A DNA stretch of 64,000 nucleotides, taken from contig NZ_CP127040.1 of assembly GCF_030316605.1 (NCBI RefSeq), forward strand, positions 1 to 64,000, given 5' to 3'. The notes under the pieces were generated by a model that made no database searches, was not told the origin of the DNA, and saw only the letters and a program-made list of their open reading frames with translations. Position 1 is the first letter of the stretch, and the number at the start of each line of letters is the position of its first letter. Of the stretch, positions 1 to 9,631 are shown piece after piece. Both the position numbers and the translations under genes were made by a program. Origin of the DNA: Spiroplasma ixodetis Y32 (GTDB lineage Bacteria > Bacillota_I > Bacilli_A > Mycoplasmatales > VBWQ01).

Positions 1-801
1 ATGAAAATGATTACTTTTGCAAATTCAAAAGGTGGAGTTGGAAAAACAACTTTAACTGTTGGCGTTGCACGTACTTTAGCAGAATTAGGGAAAAAAGTTT
101 TATTATTTGATATTGATCCGCAAGGTAATTTAACTGGAGTTTTTAGAAATAAGCAAAATAAGGAAAAAGAAAGTTTAATAAAATATTGATTTATACCTGA
201 TAGTTTACAAAAAAATAAACTAGAAACTTTGAAAAATTCAATTGAACAAGCAAATTACAAAAATATTGATATAATTCCTGCATATAAAAATTTAATTAAA
301 AAAACATTACAAGTTTTAAATTCAGAAACTGCTTCAGATTTTATTTTAAAAAATAACTTAAAAGAAATAAAAAATTATTTAAAAGATAAATATGATTATA
401 TTTTTTTTGATATAAATCCTACAAATACTTTAATAACAGAAAATGTTTTTTTAAGTGTAGATGAAATTATAGTAACAATCGTTCCACATAAATTTAGTTT
501 TGAAGGTATAGAAATATTTTTAAATGATTATAAAAATTATTTAGAAAAATGAAAAAGAATAGGAGTAAATTTAAGTAATAATATGAATTCTATTGTTTTA
601 AATAATTTTAGAAAAAATAAAACTCATAATTTTATTAAAGAACAAGTTTTAAATTCAGAATTTTCAACTATTATTTTAAATACAATTATTCCAGCGTCAT
701 TAAATTTAGAAAAACATACTATGTTGTCAAATCCTATATTAACAGATAAAAGTCCTTTCTTTTTACTTACTAAAGAATTATTAGAAAAGGAGATATTATA
801 A
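1..801 (+). CDS. parA: ParA/Soj-type partition ATPase
   Basis: 266-aa P-loop ATPase of the ParA/Soj/MinD family, expected to position plasmid DNA by ATP-dependent binding to the nucleoid. Residues 9-17 hold the deviant Walker A motif SKGGVGKTT, and FDIDPQGN at about 37-44 is the A' motif. [11 protein letters not shown] near 134-144 is the Walker B region. Two UGA codons (187-189, 550-552) are read as Trp; without that the gene appears in three pieces. The window begins at the ATG, so promoter and RBS are not visible, and a start further upstream cannot be excluded. The stop overlaps the next ATG by one base, so the pair is translationally coupled. Confidence 0.9.
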
Positions 802-1112
802 TGGCCAAAAAATTAAATGAAAAAATAATGAATTCTTTAGATTTAGGTTTAAATACTAAAGAAAGTAAAATAACTCAACAAGTTTTAAGTAAAAATAGTG
901 AATTAAAAAAACAAAATAAAGAAGTGAATTCTTTTTTAAATAAAGAACTATTAAAGGAAAAAGAAAAGAGAATTATTATAACAATATCTAGTTATGAAAG
1001 TATAGAAAATAAATTTAAAGAAATGAAAAATAATGGTTTTAATTTAGATAAATCAACAATATATCGCAATGCTATTGATACAATTTATGAAAATTGAAAA
1101 CAAAATAAATAA
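801..1112 (+). CDS. small ParA partner, ribbon-helix-helix-like
   Basis: 103-aa Lys/Glu-rich protein starting inside the parA stop (TAATG) and reading through one UGA as Trp near its end. The N-terminal 55 residues are highly charged and probably unstructured. The C-terminal half (RIIITISSYESIENKFKEM, then DKSTIYRNAIDTIYENW) has the strand-helix-helix pattern of CopG/ParG-type DNA-binding proteins. Position and coupling suggest the centromere-binding partner of ParA. This is inferred from context and fold pattern, not from a named family match. Confidence 0.65.
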
Positions 1113-1235
1113 TTTTATATATACAAATTTTAAATATATTAATAAAAAAATTTTATTTTCATACCTAATATTTTTTTTGTATATACAAATTGTAATGTTT
1201 TTTATATTTAAAAAATTATGAATAATTTTCATAAA

Positions 1236-1331
1236 AAACCCCAACAACTAAGGTTGGGAATGTGAGGGCTTACTCCCCCTTGCACAGCACTACCTGTACT
1301 AACAAATTAATTATATAATTAATTTGTAAAT
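1236..1331 (+). ncRNA. structured leader upstream of MazF-like gene (copy 1)
   Basis: A run of hairpins directly before the MazF-like ORF. CCCAAC (1240-1245) pairs with GTTGGG (1253-1258). A GGG/CCC-centred stem follows at about 1262-1280. Then comes a conserved block TTGCACAGCACTACCTGTAC whose ACAG/CTGT can pair, and last a perfect palindrome ACAAATTAA/TTAATTTGT just before the ATG. The leader at 33518-33637 has the same order of stems with different bases in the first and last stems (compensatory change) and a nearly identical block between them. Role unknown; candidates are a type III antitoxin RNA or an autoregulatory leader. Confidence 0.6.
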
Positions 1332-1808
1332 ATGTCAAATTTAGAAAGTGAATATCATATGCAACAAAATTACTGATGAAAATTAAAAAAAGGCAGAGGA
1401 ATTCGTGTCAAAATTATCGATGATATTGATAAAGAGACTGGTAAGCAAAAATATCGTCCTGCAATTGTTATTAAATCATACCCAAGTCATGTAAAAGTGC
1501 AATTAATGACTACTGAATCAAGTAACCATGATTATTTTAAAATTAAAATTGATAATCAAATTCAGTATATACGGCCAATTTATTATAGAACCATTAAGTT
1601 TAATGAGATTGCTGATATTTGAAAAGATAAATGTAATAAACCTATTCAATTGGACAAAAATAGTACTTTATTTACTAAAATTCAAGAAATGGAAATTAAA
1701 GAAAATTTGGGATATGAAATTAATTTAAATAAAACACAAAGTTTAGAAAAAGAAAATCAGCAACTTAAAAAGCAAATTTGTGTGCAATCTTTAAAGTTGA
1801 AAAATTAA
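1332..1808 (+). CDS. MazF/PemK/ToxN-like protein
   Basis: 158-aa protein. The core GRGIRVKIIDD...KYRPAIVIKSY...VKVQLM resembles the SH3-like barrel of MazF/PemK/ToxN endoribonucleases, where an RPAxVI strand is typical. The C-terminus is a short coiled coil ending QLKKQICVQSLKLKN, shared almost unchanged with the homologue at 33638-34123. Two adjacent UGA codons near residue 14 are Trp. Start chosen at 1332; ATG 1359 is an in-frame alternative. No protein antitoxin ORF lies upstream. Instead there is a structured leader, which is why a type III toxin-antitoxin pair is considered. No ribonuclease activity is proven by sequence alone. Confidence 0.5.
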
Positions 1809-1904
1809 AACACTCTAATTCAAAAACCCGTAATAATGGATAGATTTATTTGTTAAATCTTTTTATATGTTAAAGTTTATTGTTAAAAAAGTATACAAAG
1901 AACT

Positions 1905-1945
1905 TATTTTGTAAATATTGTAAAATTATAATAAGAAAAAATAGG
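1905..1945 (+). promoter_or_regulatory. orphan lipoprotein-type promoter
   Basis: TTGTAAAATTATAATAAGAAAA matches the region just upstream of the lipoprotein genes at 13820, 34212 and 41330 (TGTAAAAT, then A-rich, then TAAGAAAATTTAGG). Here the downstream gene is missing and an IS3 left end starts at 1958, so a lipoprotein gene was probably lost or replaced by the MreB-like gene. Confidence 0.5.
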
Positions 1946-1957
1946 ATTTAAAATATT

Positions 1958-2030
1958 GGATGGGTTCCACTTTATTGGACACTAATTACGTAGACAAGTG
2001 AACAAATTAGTTAAAAGAAAGGAGAATAAA
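1958..2030 (+). mobile_element. IS3-family left-end fragment fused upstream of MreB-like gene
   Basis: GGATGGGTTCCACTTTATTGG and the following leader through AGTTAAAAGAAAGGAG are the left terminal repeat and orfA 5' untranslated region of the IS3-type element found complete elsewhere (for example 35271). Here the sequence passes directly into the start of the MreB-like gene instead of orfA. The same fusion precedes two of the three tandem copies at 21-24 kb. Confidence 0.8.
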
Positions 2031-3296
2031 ATGTTTAAAAAAATAAAAGAAATTAAGAAAAGTAATAAGCTTAAATCTATAAATGATTATCAGTGATTAG
2101 TTTTAGATATTGGGACTGAAAATTTTAAAGCTAGATATATTAATACTGGTCTTAGGTATGATGCACCAACACATTTAGCTGAAGATTATGAAAAAAATAT
2201 AATTATTTATGGTGAAGAAGCAAAAGCATTGATGGATAAAACTAATGAAAATGTTATTATTAAACGTCCAGTTCGTGACGGTAATATTGCTGACCCCGAT
2301 GCTTTACAGCGTATTCTTGCTAAAATTTTTCAAGATTTCAGACTTGAAATTACAAATATAAAACAAATAGATAATAATTCGATAAAAAATTTTAAAGCAC
2401 TAGAAAAAATAGATAAAAAACGTGACTTGATTGTATTAATGGCTACACCAAGTGAAATCAATACAATACAAAGAGAAGCTTTAGAAAATATTGTTCATCA
2501 ATTAGGAGCACTGCGTGGATTTGTACAAGAAGAAGTTAAAATGGCAGCGCTAGGTTCGGGACAAGATATTTTTGGAACAGCAATTATGTGTATTGATATT
2601 GGTGGAGGAAGTACTGATATTGCTGTAATTAATAATGATTCAATTTTATATTCATATACAACACATTGTGCTGGAGATTTTTTAACACAAAAAATTCAAG
2701 AATACATTGCTAAAAAACATGCTATAAAAATTGGAACAAAAGAAGCTGAAGATGTTCTTAAAAACATTGGTTCACTTATGAAATATCAAAATGAAAAACC
2801 GTATACTATTTCGGGGATTTCATTACCTAGATTGGACTCTTAACCCCGAGAAACAATGTCAATTTCTAAAACTATTGAAATTACATCCGAAGAAATTCGT
2901 GAAAGTGTTATGCAAGTTCAATTTAGAGAACATGTTATTCCTGCAATTAGAACAGTCTTAAGAACTGTTGGAGAAAAAGCTGCTGGTAGTGTTAGTGATT
3001 TAAAGAAGAAAGGTAAACGTATTACAATTTGCGGGGGTGGAGCTTATATTAAAAAAATAGATGAATTCATTAAAGAAGAATTATCTAAAGAATATTTCAT
3101 TGAAGTTAAATCTAATAAATCAACTACAAAACTAATTCATCAAAAATATGAAGGAGATATCTTTGAAGTACGTATTGCTCAAAACCCTTTAGATAATGTT
3201 ATTGATGGTTGTGTAAAATATCGTGATACAATTTATAAACAAATAATAGCTGAACAAAATCCTAACCGTGAGCTTCTTAAAAAAGAAGAAGAATAA
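2031..3296 (+). pseudogene. MreB-like actin homologue with internal nonsense codon
   Basis: Reading frame for a 421-aa actin-family ATPase. LVLDIGTENFKARY near residue 24 is phosphate loop 1, KRPVRDGNIADPDALQRIL matches the MreB 'RPxKDGxIAD' segment, and CIDIGGGSTDIAVIN is phosphate loop 2. The order and spacing are those of MreB rather than ParM. An in-frame TAA at 2841-2843 replaces the CAA present in the three copies at 21-25 kb, and a nearby Gly becomes Arg. The upstream piece and the downstream piece (from ATG 2856) are each open, so truncated products are possible. The RBS (GAAAGGAG) comes from the IS3 leader. HU follows 40 bp downstream, suggesting a plasmid maintenance operon. Confidence 0.8.
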
Positions 3297-3336
3297 GATA
3301 AAAATAATTAAAAATTAAAATTTTTGGAGGGATAGT

Positions 3337-3651
3337 ATGAATAAAAAAGAATTAGTAAAAGCAATAAGTAATGAAATTAATTTGAATCAAAAAGATGTTG
3401 AAAACTGCATTGATAAATTTTCAGAAATAATTATTGCTAAAAATTCAATTGGAGAATTTGTTGATATTTCAAATCTTGGAAAATTCATGGTTGTTAAAAA
3501 GAATGCCAGAATTGTTAGAAATCCTAGAACTGGTAAAACTTTACAAATGAGTGAACATTACTCACCAAAATTTCAACCAAAATCTATCTATAAACAAACT
3601 ATTAAATTGGCAATCATTCAAAAAGAAGAGGAGATGACACCAAATGTTTAA
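3337..3651 (+). CDS. HU-family DNA-binding protein
   Basis: 104-aa HU/IHF-type protein, a dimeric DNA-bending protein. MNKKELVKAISNEINL is the typical N-terminal helix, GEFVDISNLGKFMVVKKNAR the saddle strands, and RNPRTGKTL...SPKFQPKSIYKQTI the arm and C-terminal helix. The RBS TTTGGAGGGA lies 8 bases upstream. It follows the MreB-like gene and overlaps the next small gene by 8 bases. Paralogues sit in the same kind of context at 27643-27957 and 57785-58099. Confidence 0.92.
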   Translation: MNKKELVKAISNEINLNQKDVENCIDKFSEIIIAKNSIGEFVDISNLGKFMVVKKNARIVRNPRTGKTLQMSEHYSPKFQPKSIYKQTIKLAIIQKEEEMTPNV

Positions 3652-3784
3652 AAAACTTAAATCACTTTTCAAAAATAAAAAATGACATTGTGATTATTGT
3701 AAAGAAAATTACCCCTTACTTTGTCCAATTTTAGGATTACAAAAAGATGCTGAAGATTTTGAAAAGAAACCAAAAGATAAATAA
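3644..3784 (+). CDS. small Cys-containing plasmid protein
   Basis: 46 aa, starting inside the HU stop region (8-base overlap), with one UGA as Trp. Residues WHCDYCKENYPLLC give a C-x2-C...C arrangement that could bind a metal. Every HU gene in the window is followed by a small gene starting MFxKLK, with sequence diverging afterwards; compare 58092-58214 and 27528-27650. No known function. Confidence 0.6.
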
Positions 3785-4041
3785 ACAGGTTCTTATATTT
3801 CACCATTAATTTGCATTAAAATCATATTGCCAATATGGGCATTAAATTTTATTTGTCAATTATTTAAAATCATAAATTTACTTTTATTTTTAATATCTTT
3901 AACAAAATCAGTTCAAATTTTATTTTTAATAATTAATTTTATACATTCTTTAAAATTAATATTAGGTTCAGAAAACATAGCATCCATTCATGGTGAATAG
4001 GCCTTAATAAAAAAATTAACATCTTTTTGTTTATTAAAAAT

Positions 4042-4982
4042 CGGACTTCTCCCCACATGTACTTGTGGAGGAAACAATGAAATTGAATGAGTTCAACAAT
4101 GCTTTTCAAACAGAACAGGATTGTTTAAAATATATAGCAAGTTTGAAGAAAAACAAATGTATCATGTGTTCTTGAACAAGTTTGAATTCTTCTAATTTAA
4201 GAAGAATAAGATGTTTGAAATGTCATCAAACATTTAGTATTCTTCCTGACACCATTTTTTACAAGTCACAAACACCTTTGAGATTTTGATTTTATCTCAT
4301 CTTAAGATGAATAAACACCAAACATGGAATTACATCAACTGATGTTGCAAAAGAATTGGGTGTGACTTTGAAAACTGCTTGAAGAATGGGTCATGAAATC
4401 AGAAATCGTATTCCCAAACAAGAACATCAATTTATTGTTGAGGGCATAGTGCAAATGGATGGAATGTATCTTTCACATATGGGTTTTAAAAAACAAGGAA
4501 GATCTTTGATAAATAAAACATTAATTGTTGGGATTTATGAAAAAACAACCAATAATTTAATTGTGAAAGTAATCAAAAACGCAAAAAGTAAAAATCTTTT
4601 GCAGTTTGCAAGAAACCATATTTCTTCAAAGTGTGATGTACATACTGATTCTTGAAAAGGATATCGTGATTTCAAATCACTTTTCCCTAATCACAAAACA
4701 GTTAACCATCAAGATGGTTATGTTTCAAAAATTGGCGTAAATACCAATCAAATTGAATCAGTATGAAAACATATACGAAGAACATTTAAAACACATATCA
4801 AAGTTGCAAAACATCATGTTCATTTATATGCCAAAGAAGCTGCATATAAATTCAACAAGATACCTACTTTTGAAACTGTAATGCTATGTTTCATTTAAAA
4901 ATGTGGGGAGAAGTCCGTAGATAGGCTTTTCTCAACATTTATGTGATAAAATTTAAAAATAGTACATAAAGGGAGAAAAGCC
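4042..4982 (+). mobile_element. IS1595-like insertion sequence (copy A)
   Basis: 941-bp element with left end CGGACTTCTCCCC and right end GGGAGAAAAGCC. The 8-bp direct repeats TTAAAAAT at 4034-4041 and 4983-4990 define the boundaries; 8-bp duplications are usual for the IS1595 family. Near the right end a perfect inverted copy of the left terminus (GTGGGGAGAAGTCCG) is followed by a 59-bp imperfect palindrome that forms the actual outer end. It interrupts the gene at 3793-5278. Confidence 0.92.
4077..4898 (+). CDS. IS1595-family transposase (copy A)
   Basis: 273-aa transposase read with UGA=Trp. The N-terminal zinc ribbon CIMC...CLKC (about residues 32-57) and helix-turn-helix (STDVAKELGVTLKTAWRM) precede the DDE core: D in QMD(G)MYLSHMG, D in VHTDSWKGY, E in NQIESVWKHIRR. 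RBS GGAGG stands 6 bases before the ATG. This copy is uninterrupted but has DG where all others have DE next to the first catalytic Asp, and further changes (LPDTIF for LHGTIF, IPKQ for IAKQ), so it is the most diverged copy and may be inactive. Confidence 0.88.
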
Positions 4983-5284
4983 TTAAAAATTATTAATATA
5001 TTTTCTCGTAATCTTGTATAAAATTCTTTACAGTTATGATTATTCAGCTTTATTGATTTAGTTTTTATATAATCTTTTTTATCAAAATCATTAGTATAAT
5101 AATCTTGATTTTTTGCAACTTCTGCAATTAATTTTCTAGTATAATAATCAACGTCATATCATTTTTCTTTTAATTCTTCTTGCGAATAACTAGCAAAAAT
5201 ATTATTCAAATAATTTTTTTTAGCATTAACATAATTTACCATGGGTTCATATATTGCTATCATTAAAAGTTGCGCCATTTCGTT

Positions 5285-5747
5285 TTAATTAAGGATTTCA
5301 ATTCGTCCATCTTCATTAAATCAAATAGTAAATTTAAATATTTTTCATTCTGAATAGTTTGATTTTCCACTTTTAAATCAAGTATCTCTTGTTAAGATAC
5401 TTTTAGTATATTTTTCATAAAAATATAAACCATTTATATTTTTTAATAAATTCATTAATATAAAAATAGCACTAAAAAGTTTATTATTAATTTTAAATCA
5501 AGAAATATTAAATTTTTTAACATGATCAATAAATTCTTTTTTAGGACATGGAAAAATGTATCATAGTACAAAAGTGTTATTGCATATGATAAGCAAAGAT
5601 GATCATTATAAAAATTCATTATTTCTCCTGTTACAATATCAGTTTCTTTATAAACAGTATCTATATTTTTAATAAGAAATTAGTATATGATTTAATCGCT
5701 GATTTTAATTGTAATAAGAAAGCGTTGTTTTCTTGAGTTATTGACAT
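5285..5747 (-). pseudogene. decayed hypothetical gene with frameshifts
   Basis: Minus-strand frame begins MSITQENNAFLLQLKSAIKS at 5747. It shifts once in an A-rich run near 5675 and again in a T-rich run near 5560, then continues PCPKKEFIDHVKKFNISWF to GRIEILN and a TAA at 5285. The pieces join into about 150 residues of uncharacterised protein. It lies directly upstream of the IS-disrupted gene on the same strand. Confidence 0.6.
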
Positions 5748-5861
5748 ATATTTTTGACCTTATCTTTTTTGTTACCTTTATAATTTTATAATAAAAAAAT
5801 AAATTATTTATATTATCTTTTTGTTTTGTTTTAAAAGAGAATAGTAATAAGGAGGGGTATT

Positions 5862-6125
5862 ATGAATGTAGAAATAATTGGTTGATTAGCAGTTACTGTA
5901 AATAGTTTTATATTTTTACCCCAAATTATAAAAATAATTAAAACAAAAAGAGTACGGGATTTATCATTTTTCATGTTATTAATTCAACTATTATCTTGTT
6001 TTTTATGAATAACTTATGGAATATTCATAAAAAATTGAGAAGTTGTAAGTTTAGATTTAATAATTTTGATTTCAACAATTATTATTTTAGGATTTAAATT
6101 TAATAATCATTATAAAGAGTTATAA
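5862..6125 (+). CDS. SemiSWEET-type PQ-loop transporter
   Basis: 87-aa membrane protein with three hydrophobic helices. NSFIFLPQIIKIIKTKR holds the PQ motif at the end of helix 1, and LLIQLLSCFLWITYGI and LIILISTIIILGF form helices 2 and 3. Length and topology match bacterial SemiSWEETs, which work as dimers in sugar transport. RBS AAGGAGGGG lies 7 bases upstream. A near-identical paralogue is at 62839-63102, a 5' fragment at 13484-13595, and two longer divergent members are at 18856-19517. Confidence 0.85.
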
Positions 6126-6134
6126 TAAAAAAAA

Positions 6135-6155
6135 TTCCTATATTAAAAATAGGAA
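6135..6155 (+). terminator. hairpin after SemiSWEET gene
   Basis: TTCCTAT pairs with ATAGGAA around a 7-base loop, 10 bases after the SemiSWEET stop. The following T-run is weak, so termination may be partial. Confidence 0.45.
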
Positions 6156-6249
6156 CTAAAGTTTTAAAGGTTATTTGGAATTTATGTTTATATTTAAATT
6201 TTATATTCATTTTTTATAATTATTTTGTTCTATAAAAAATAAGAATAAT

Positions 6250-6811
6250 TTAATTATACACTTCACTTATTGAAACATTTAATTTTTGAATTAACATTTT
6301 ATTAAAATCTCTATAATTAAGTGGCTTATTTTTTCAATCTAATAGTTTAATTATGTGTTCATGCATTAATTTTTGTAAATTAAAAAAATAATTGCTTCAA
6401 TCTTTTTTATCTAAAAAATATCTAATATTTTCTAATTTTTTTCTTGTATTAATATCAAAATTTATTTCTGATGCTTCTATAATATCTTTGTGCATATTTT
6501 TATCAAATCAAAAAAAATAAATCATCTAGTAGTATTTTGATTATTTTTTTTTTACAAAAAGGAAAATAATCTCTAATTTTTTTATGATATTGCAAAATAG
6601 CTTTACTTGATAAAAGAATTTCTGTTCATTTTTTACCTAATAATTTTGAATTTTTACCATAAAAAATGTCATCATAGTTTGAAGTTATTATATTTTTCTT
6701 ATTTTCTTTAAAGTTATTTTGAATAATAAAAAATGATTTTTGACTATATTTATTTATATTAGGTATTTTGTTTTGTTTTGGATTTAACTTAACAAAATTA
6801 TCAATATGCAT
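6250..6811 (-). pseudogene. hypothetical gene downstream of surface protein, frameshifted
   Basis: Starts MHIDNFVKLNPKQNKIPN at 6811 on the minus strand and reads to about 6530. It slips in an 8-T homopolymer (6527-6545 area) and resumes WFDKNMHKDIIEASEINF to SISEVYN and stop at 6250. Total length is not a multiple of three, in line with a single-base indel. About 186 residues, Lys-rich, no family recognised. A fragment of a relative (KKWIEILLSSK) lies at 35208-35270. It begins just after the end of the 892-aa surface protein and was probably co-transcribed with it. Confidence 0.6.
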
Positions 6812-6834
6812 TCCTAGTTCTTTTTCAGTTATAC

Positions 6835-9513
6835 TTAATTACTTTTATTATTTTTATCAATATCATTTTTTTTAAAATTAGATTTTCTAAGTTTTGCTTC
6901 TTTTTTACCTCTTCAATAACCATTATATTTAGGATTTGTACGTCTATAAATAAAACAACCAGCAACAACTGCAATAACTAATGAAATTAAGCCAATAGGT
7001 AAACCAATTTTTAATTGTCAACCATGAAATTTGATATTTGCTTGACTTTGTAATCAATCATGATAACTTTGGCCATCTGCAAAATTATCAATTTCACTTT
7101 TTATTTGGGGTTTTTGTTTACCATTTAAAATTTCTGAAATACTATATCCATGTAAGTGTAATCCACTTTCAGCATTTTTAATGGCATTTTCATATGCTGT
7201 GTTTATTGCAGATAAGTTTTGATTTACTCAATTAATAGTATCTGTTTTAAGTTTATCTAATTCAATATATTGTTGATAATCATTGCTTGTAGATTTTAAT
7301 AATTTATTGTCTTCTCAAACAACATTTTTTAAATAATTTTTAATATTATCGTTATTTAAAAATTGACTTACTTGTGCTTTGATATTATTTTCTTGCTCAT
7401 CAGTTGCAAAACCATGAGAAGCTATTTTTTTAATTTCATTTATTCATTTATCTTTGTTTTTGTTAATAAAATCTTGATAATTTTTAATTCAAGCTGAATA
7501 ATTATCTAATGTTGATTTATTAACTACATTTGAAGTATTTACATTTAAATTTTTAGGTAATGCATCTAAACCTTTATTTAAAATTTCCTTAGCTTTATCA
7601 GTTATTGTTTTTACTAATAAATTTTTATCAAGACCATCAGTAAATTTTGGTTCATTTGCAATATCATACGTTAAAGGTTTTAAAAATGATGTATAAGAAG
7701 TAATTTGATTTTTAATTTCACTATCAAAACCCTTACCATTGGTTTTTATAGTTTCATTAAATTTATTTTCTACAAAATTTTCATATTGATGTAATCAACC
7801 CAATGCTTTTGATTTTTGACTAGGGTCAGTTAAATTGACAATTACATTAAGTTTTGATTTAAGCTTATCTAATTCACTATCATCAAAAGTACCTTTTAAT
7901 TTTCAATTACTTTCACCAAGTTCTAAATAACTATCATAATTATTACCTACTGTATCGACTAAATGTAAATGATATGTTCCATCTATTTTTATTTCTAAAT
8001 TTTTAGTTATTTTCTGTTTAGAACCAGTTGCTGTGAAATTATTTGTTGTTTCATCAACAGTTCCTTGTACATAAAAACTTTTATTAACATCAAAATCAAT
8101 CAAAATATCTTTAAAATCAATATTTATAGAAGCATTATGTGTTCCAGTTCCATTTTTTATTTTTGTTTGAATAATATCTGCATTATTAGTATTTCCAGTA
8201 TTAGAAACTAAACCAGTATATAATTGCGTATCATCAATTTTTGCTTGATAATCAATTTTATTTTTATCAATTGATGTTTTAACTCATAATTTATATGTCA
8301 CTTGTCCAGTATTAGGATCTCCACCAAAAACACTTGCAAGTGTTTTATCTTTTAAAGTTAAAATTAAATTGTGCTCACCAACAGGGATATCAAGTCCGAT
8401 TTTTGGTACGGTTTGTGATTTTCCATCTAATATTGCACTTGCAACTAGATTCTCTTTAATATCTATTTTTTGTATAGAATTGTAAACTATACCGTTATAT
8501 AAATTTCCCAAATAGTTTGGTTTATTTAATTTTAATAAAGAATTAATAATTAATAAACCACTTTTTTCAGTTCCTACATAAATTGTTCCATCAGCAGTAA
8601 CATTAACAACAATATAATGATCTATTTGATATATTTTATTAAATGATAGTCCATCATTACTTTGATATATTTCTCCATTATTAAAACCAATTATAATTAA
8701 ATTTGAATTAGATTCTATACTTCTAATTTTATCATTTAGTAATCCAGTTACTTGTTCAAATTTAATTCCATCAGTACTTTTTCATAAACCACTTTTTTGA
8801 CTACCAACATATATTGTTCCATTTAAAGTAATGTGGATTTTTTGAATAACAAAATCATTTGGTAATCCAGTTACTTGTTCAAATTTAATTCCATCAGTAC
8901 TTTTTCATAAACCTTTGTTTTCCATACCAACATAAATTGTATTATTAAGATACGAAATAGCAGAAACTTCATTTGGTAATCCAGTTACTTGTTCGAATTT
9001 AATTCCATCTTTTGATTTAAATAATGCTCCTAAATTATCAACATAAACATTACCAGAAGAATCAATTGTAATACTTGATGTATATTTACCAGAAAATGAT
9101 GTTTTAATAAATTTAATTCCATCAGTACTTTTTCATAAACCACTTTGTTGAGTACCTACATAAACTGTTTTATCAAATGTTGCAATAGCAGAAACTTCAT
9201 TTGGTAATCCAGTTACTTGTTCAAAGTTAATTCCATCAGTACTTTTTCATAAACCTTTGTTATAAGTACCTAAATATATTGTTCCATTAGAACTTATTAC
9301 GTTTGATGAAATATTTGAATTATTATCAATTGTTGGAATCTTATTAATAAATGGATTTGTATTATTTTGATTTTTGATACTTATGTCTTTATTATTTACT
9401 TGATTTGATTTAAAACCAGTGTTTACAATTTTCTGAGCAAACATTGGTTGTAAACTACTTCCACTTGTTCCAACCAAAGTAGAAACTGCAAGCATACTTA
9501 ATAAACTTTTCAT
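6835..9513 (-). CDS. surface protein with seven-bladed beta-propeller and C-terminal anchor
   Basis: 892-aa protein. N-terminal signal sequence MKSLLSMLAVSTLVGTSGSS. Residues about 88-345 hold seven repeats of the type IYVGTxxxGLWKSTDGIKF followed by EQVTGLPN, each with an Asp-box-like S-T-D-G turn, predicting a seven-bladed propeller. Then comes a beta-rich region and a helical, charged region. Near the C-terminus is one membrane helix, IGLPIGLISLVIAVVAGCF, followed by a basic cytoplasmic tail (YRRTNPKYNGYWRGKK). The topology is that of an exported, membrane-anchored spiroplasma surface/adhesion protein. RBS AAGGAG is 10 bases upstream. The frame is continuous with UGA=Trp. Binding partner unknown. 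Confidence 0.82.
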
Positions 9514-9631
9514 TATATTTTTTCTCCTTATTTTTTTCTATTATATTGAATTTTTTAGTACTTAATGAAAGTTTTTTATTATCATTATCAATACTAATAA
9601 TTTCAACTTTTATTGTTTCATCATTGGAAAA
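9514..9631 (-). pseudogene. C-terminal fragment of an S1-domain protein
   Basis: Minus strand encodes [18 protein letters not shown] then LSLSTKKF, the last strand pattern of an S1 RNA-binding domain. The upstream part is cut off at about 9631 by the truncated IS3 copy. Downstream the frame runs into the leader and start of the 892-aa surface protein, so its natural end is probably also altered. Confidence 0.6.

Larger units (their letters stand above)
3793..5278 (-). pseudogene. hypothetical gene disrupted by IS1595-like insertion
   Basis: On the minus strand the frame starts at 5278 (MAQLLMIAIYEPMVNYVNAK) and runs to 4983. The IS follows, and the frame resumes at 4041 and ends at 3793 (ILMQINGEI stop). 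Removing the IS and one copy of the 8-bp duplication (TTAAAAAT) restores a single ORF of about 165 residues with several UGA=Trp codons. I recognise no family. It starts 7 bases after the stop of the decayed gene 5285-5747, so the two formed an operon. Confidence 0.75.

Noticed and set aside
1053..1247. Minus-strand ORF of 64 aa (MLGFFMKIIHNFL...)
   Set aside because: AT-rich shadow overlapping the end of the parA partner and the structured leader; no RBS and low-complexity Ile/Asn/Lys composition.
1528..1728. Plus-strand ORF of 66 aa inside the MazF-like gene
   Set aside because: Out-of-frame shadow of the UGA=Trp gene at 1332-1808.
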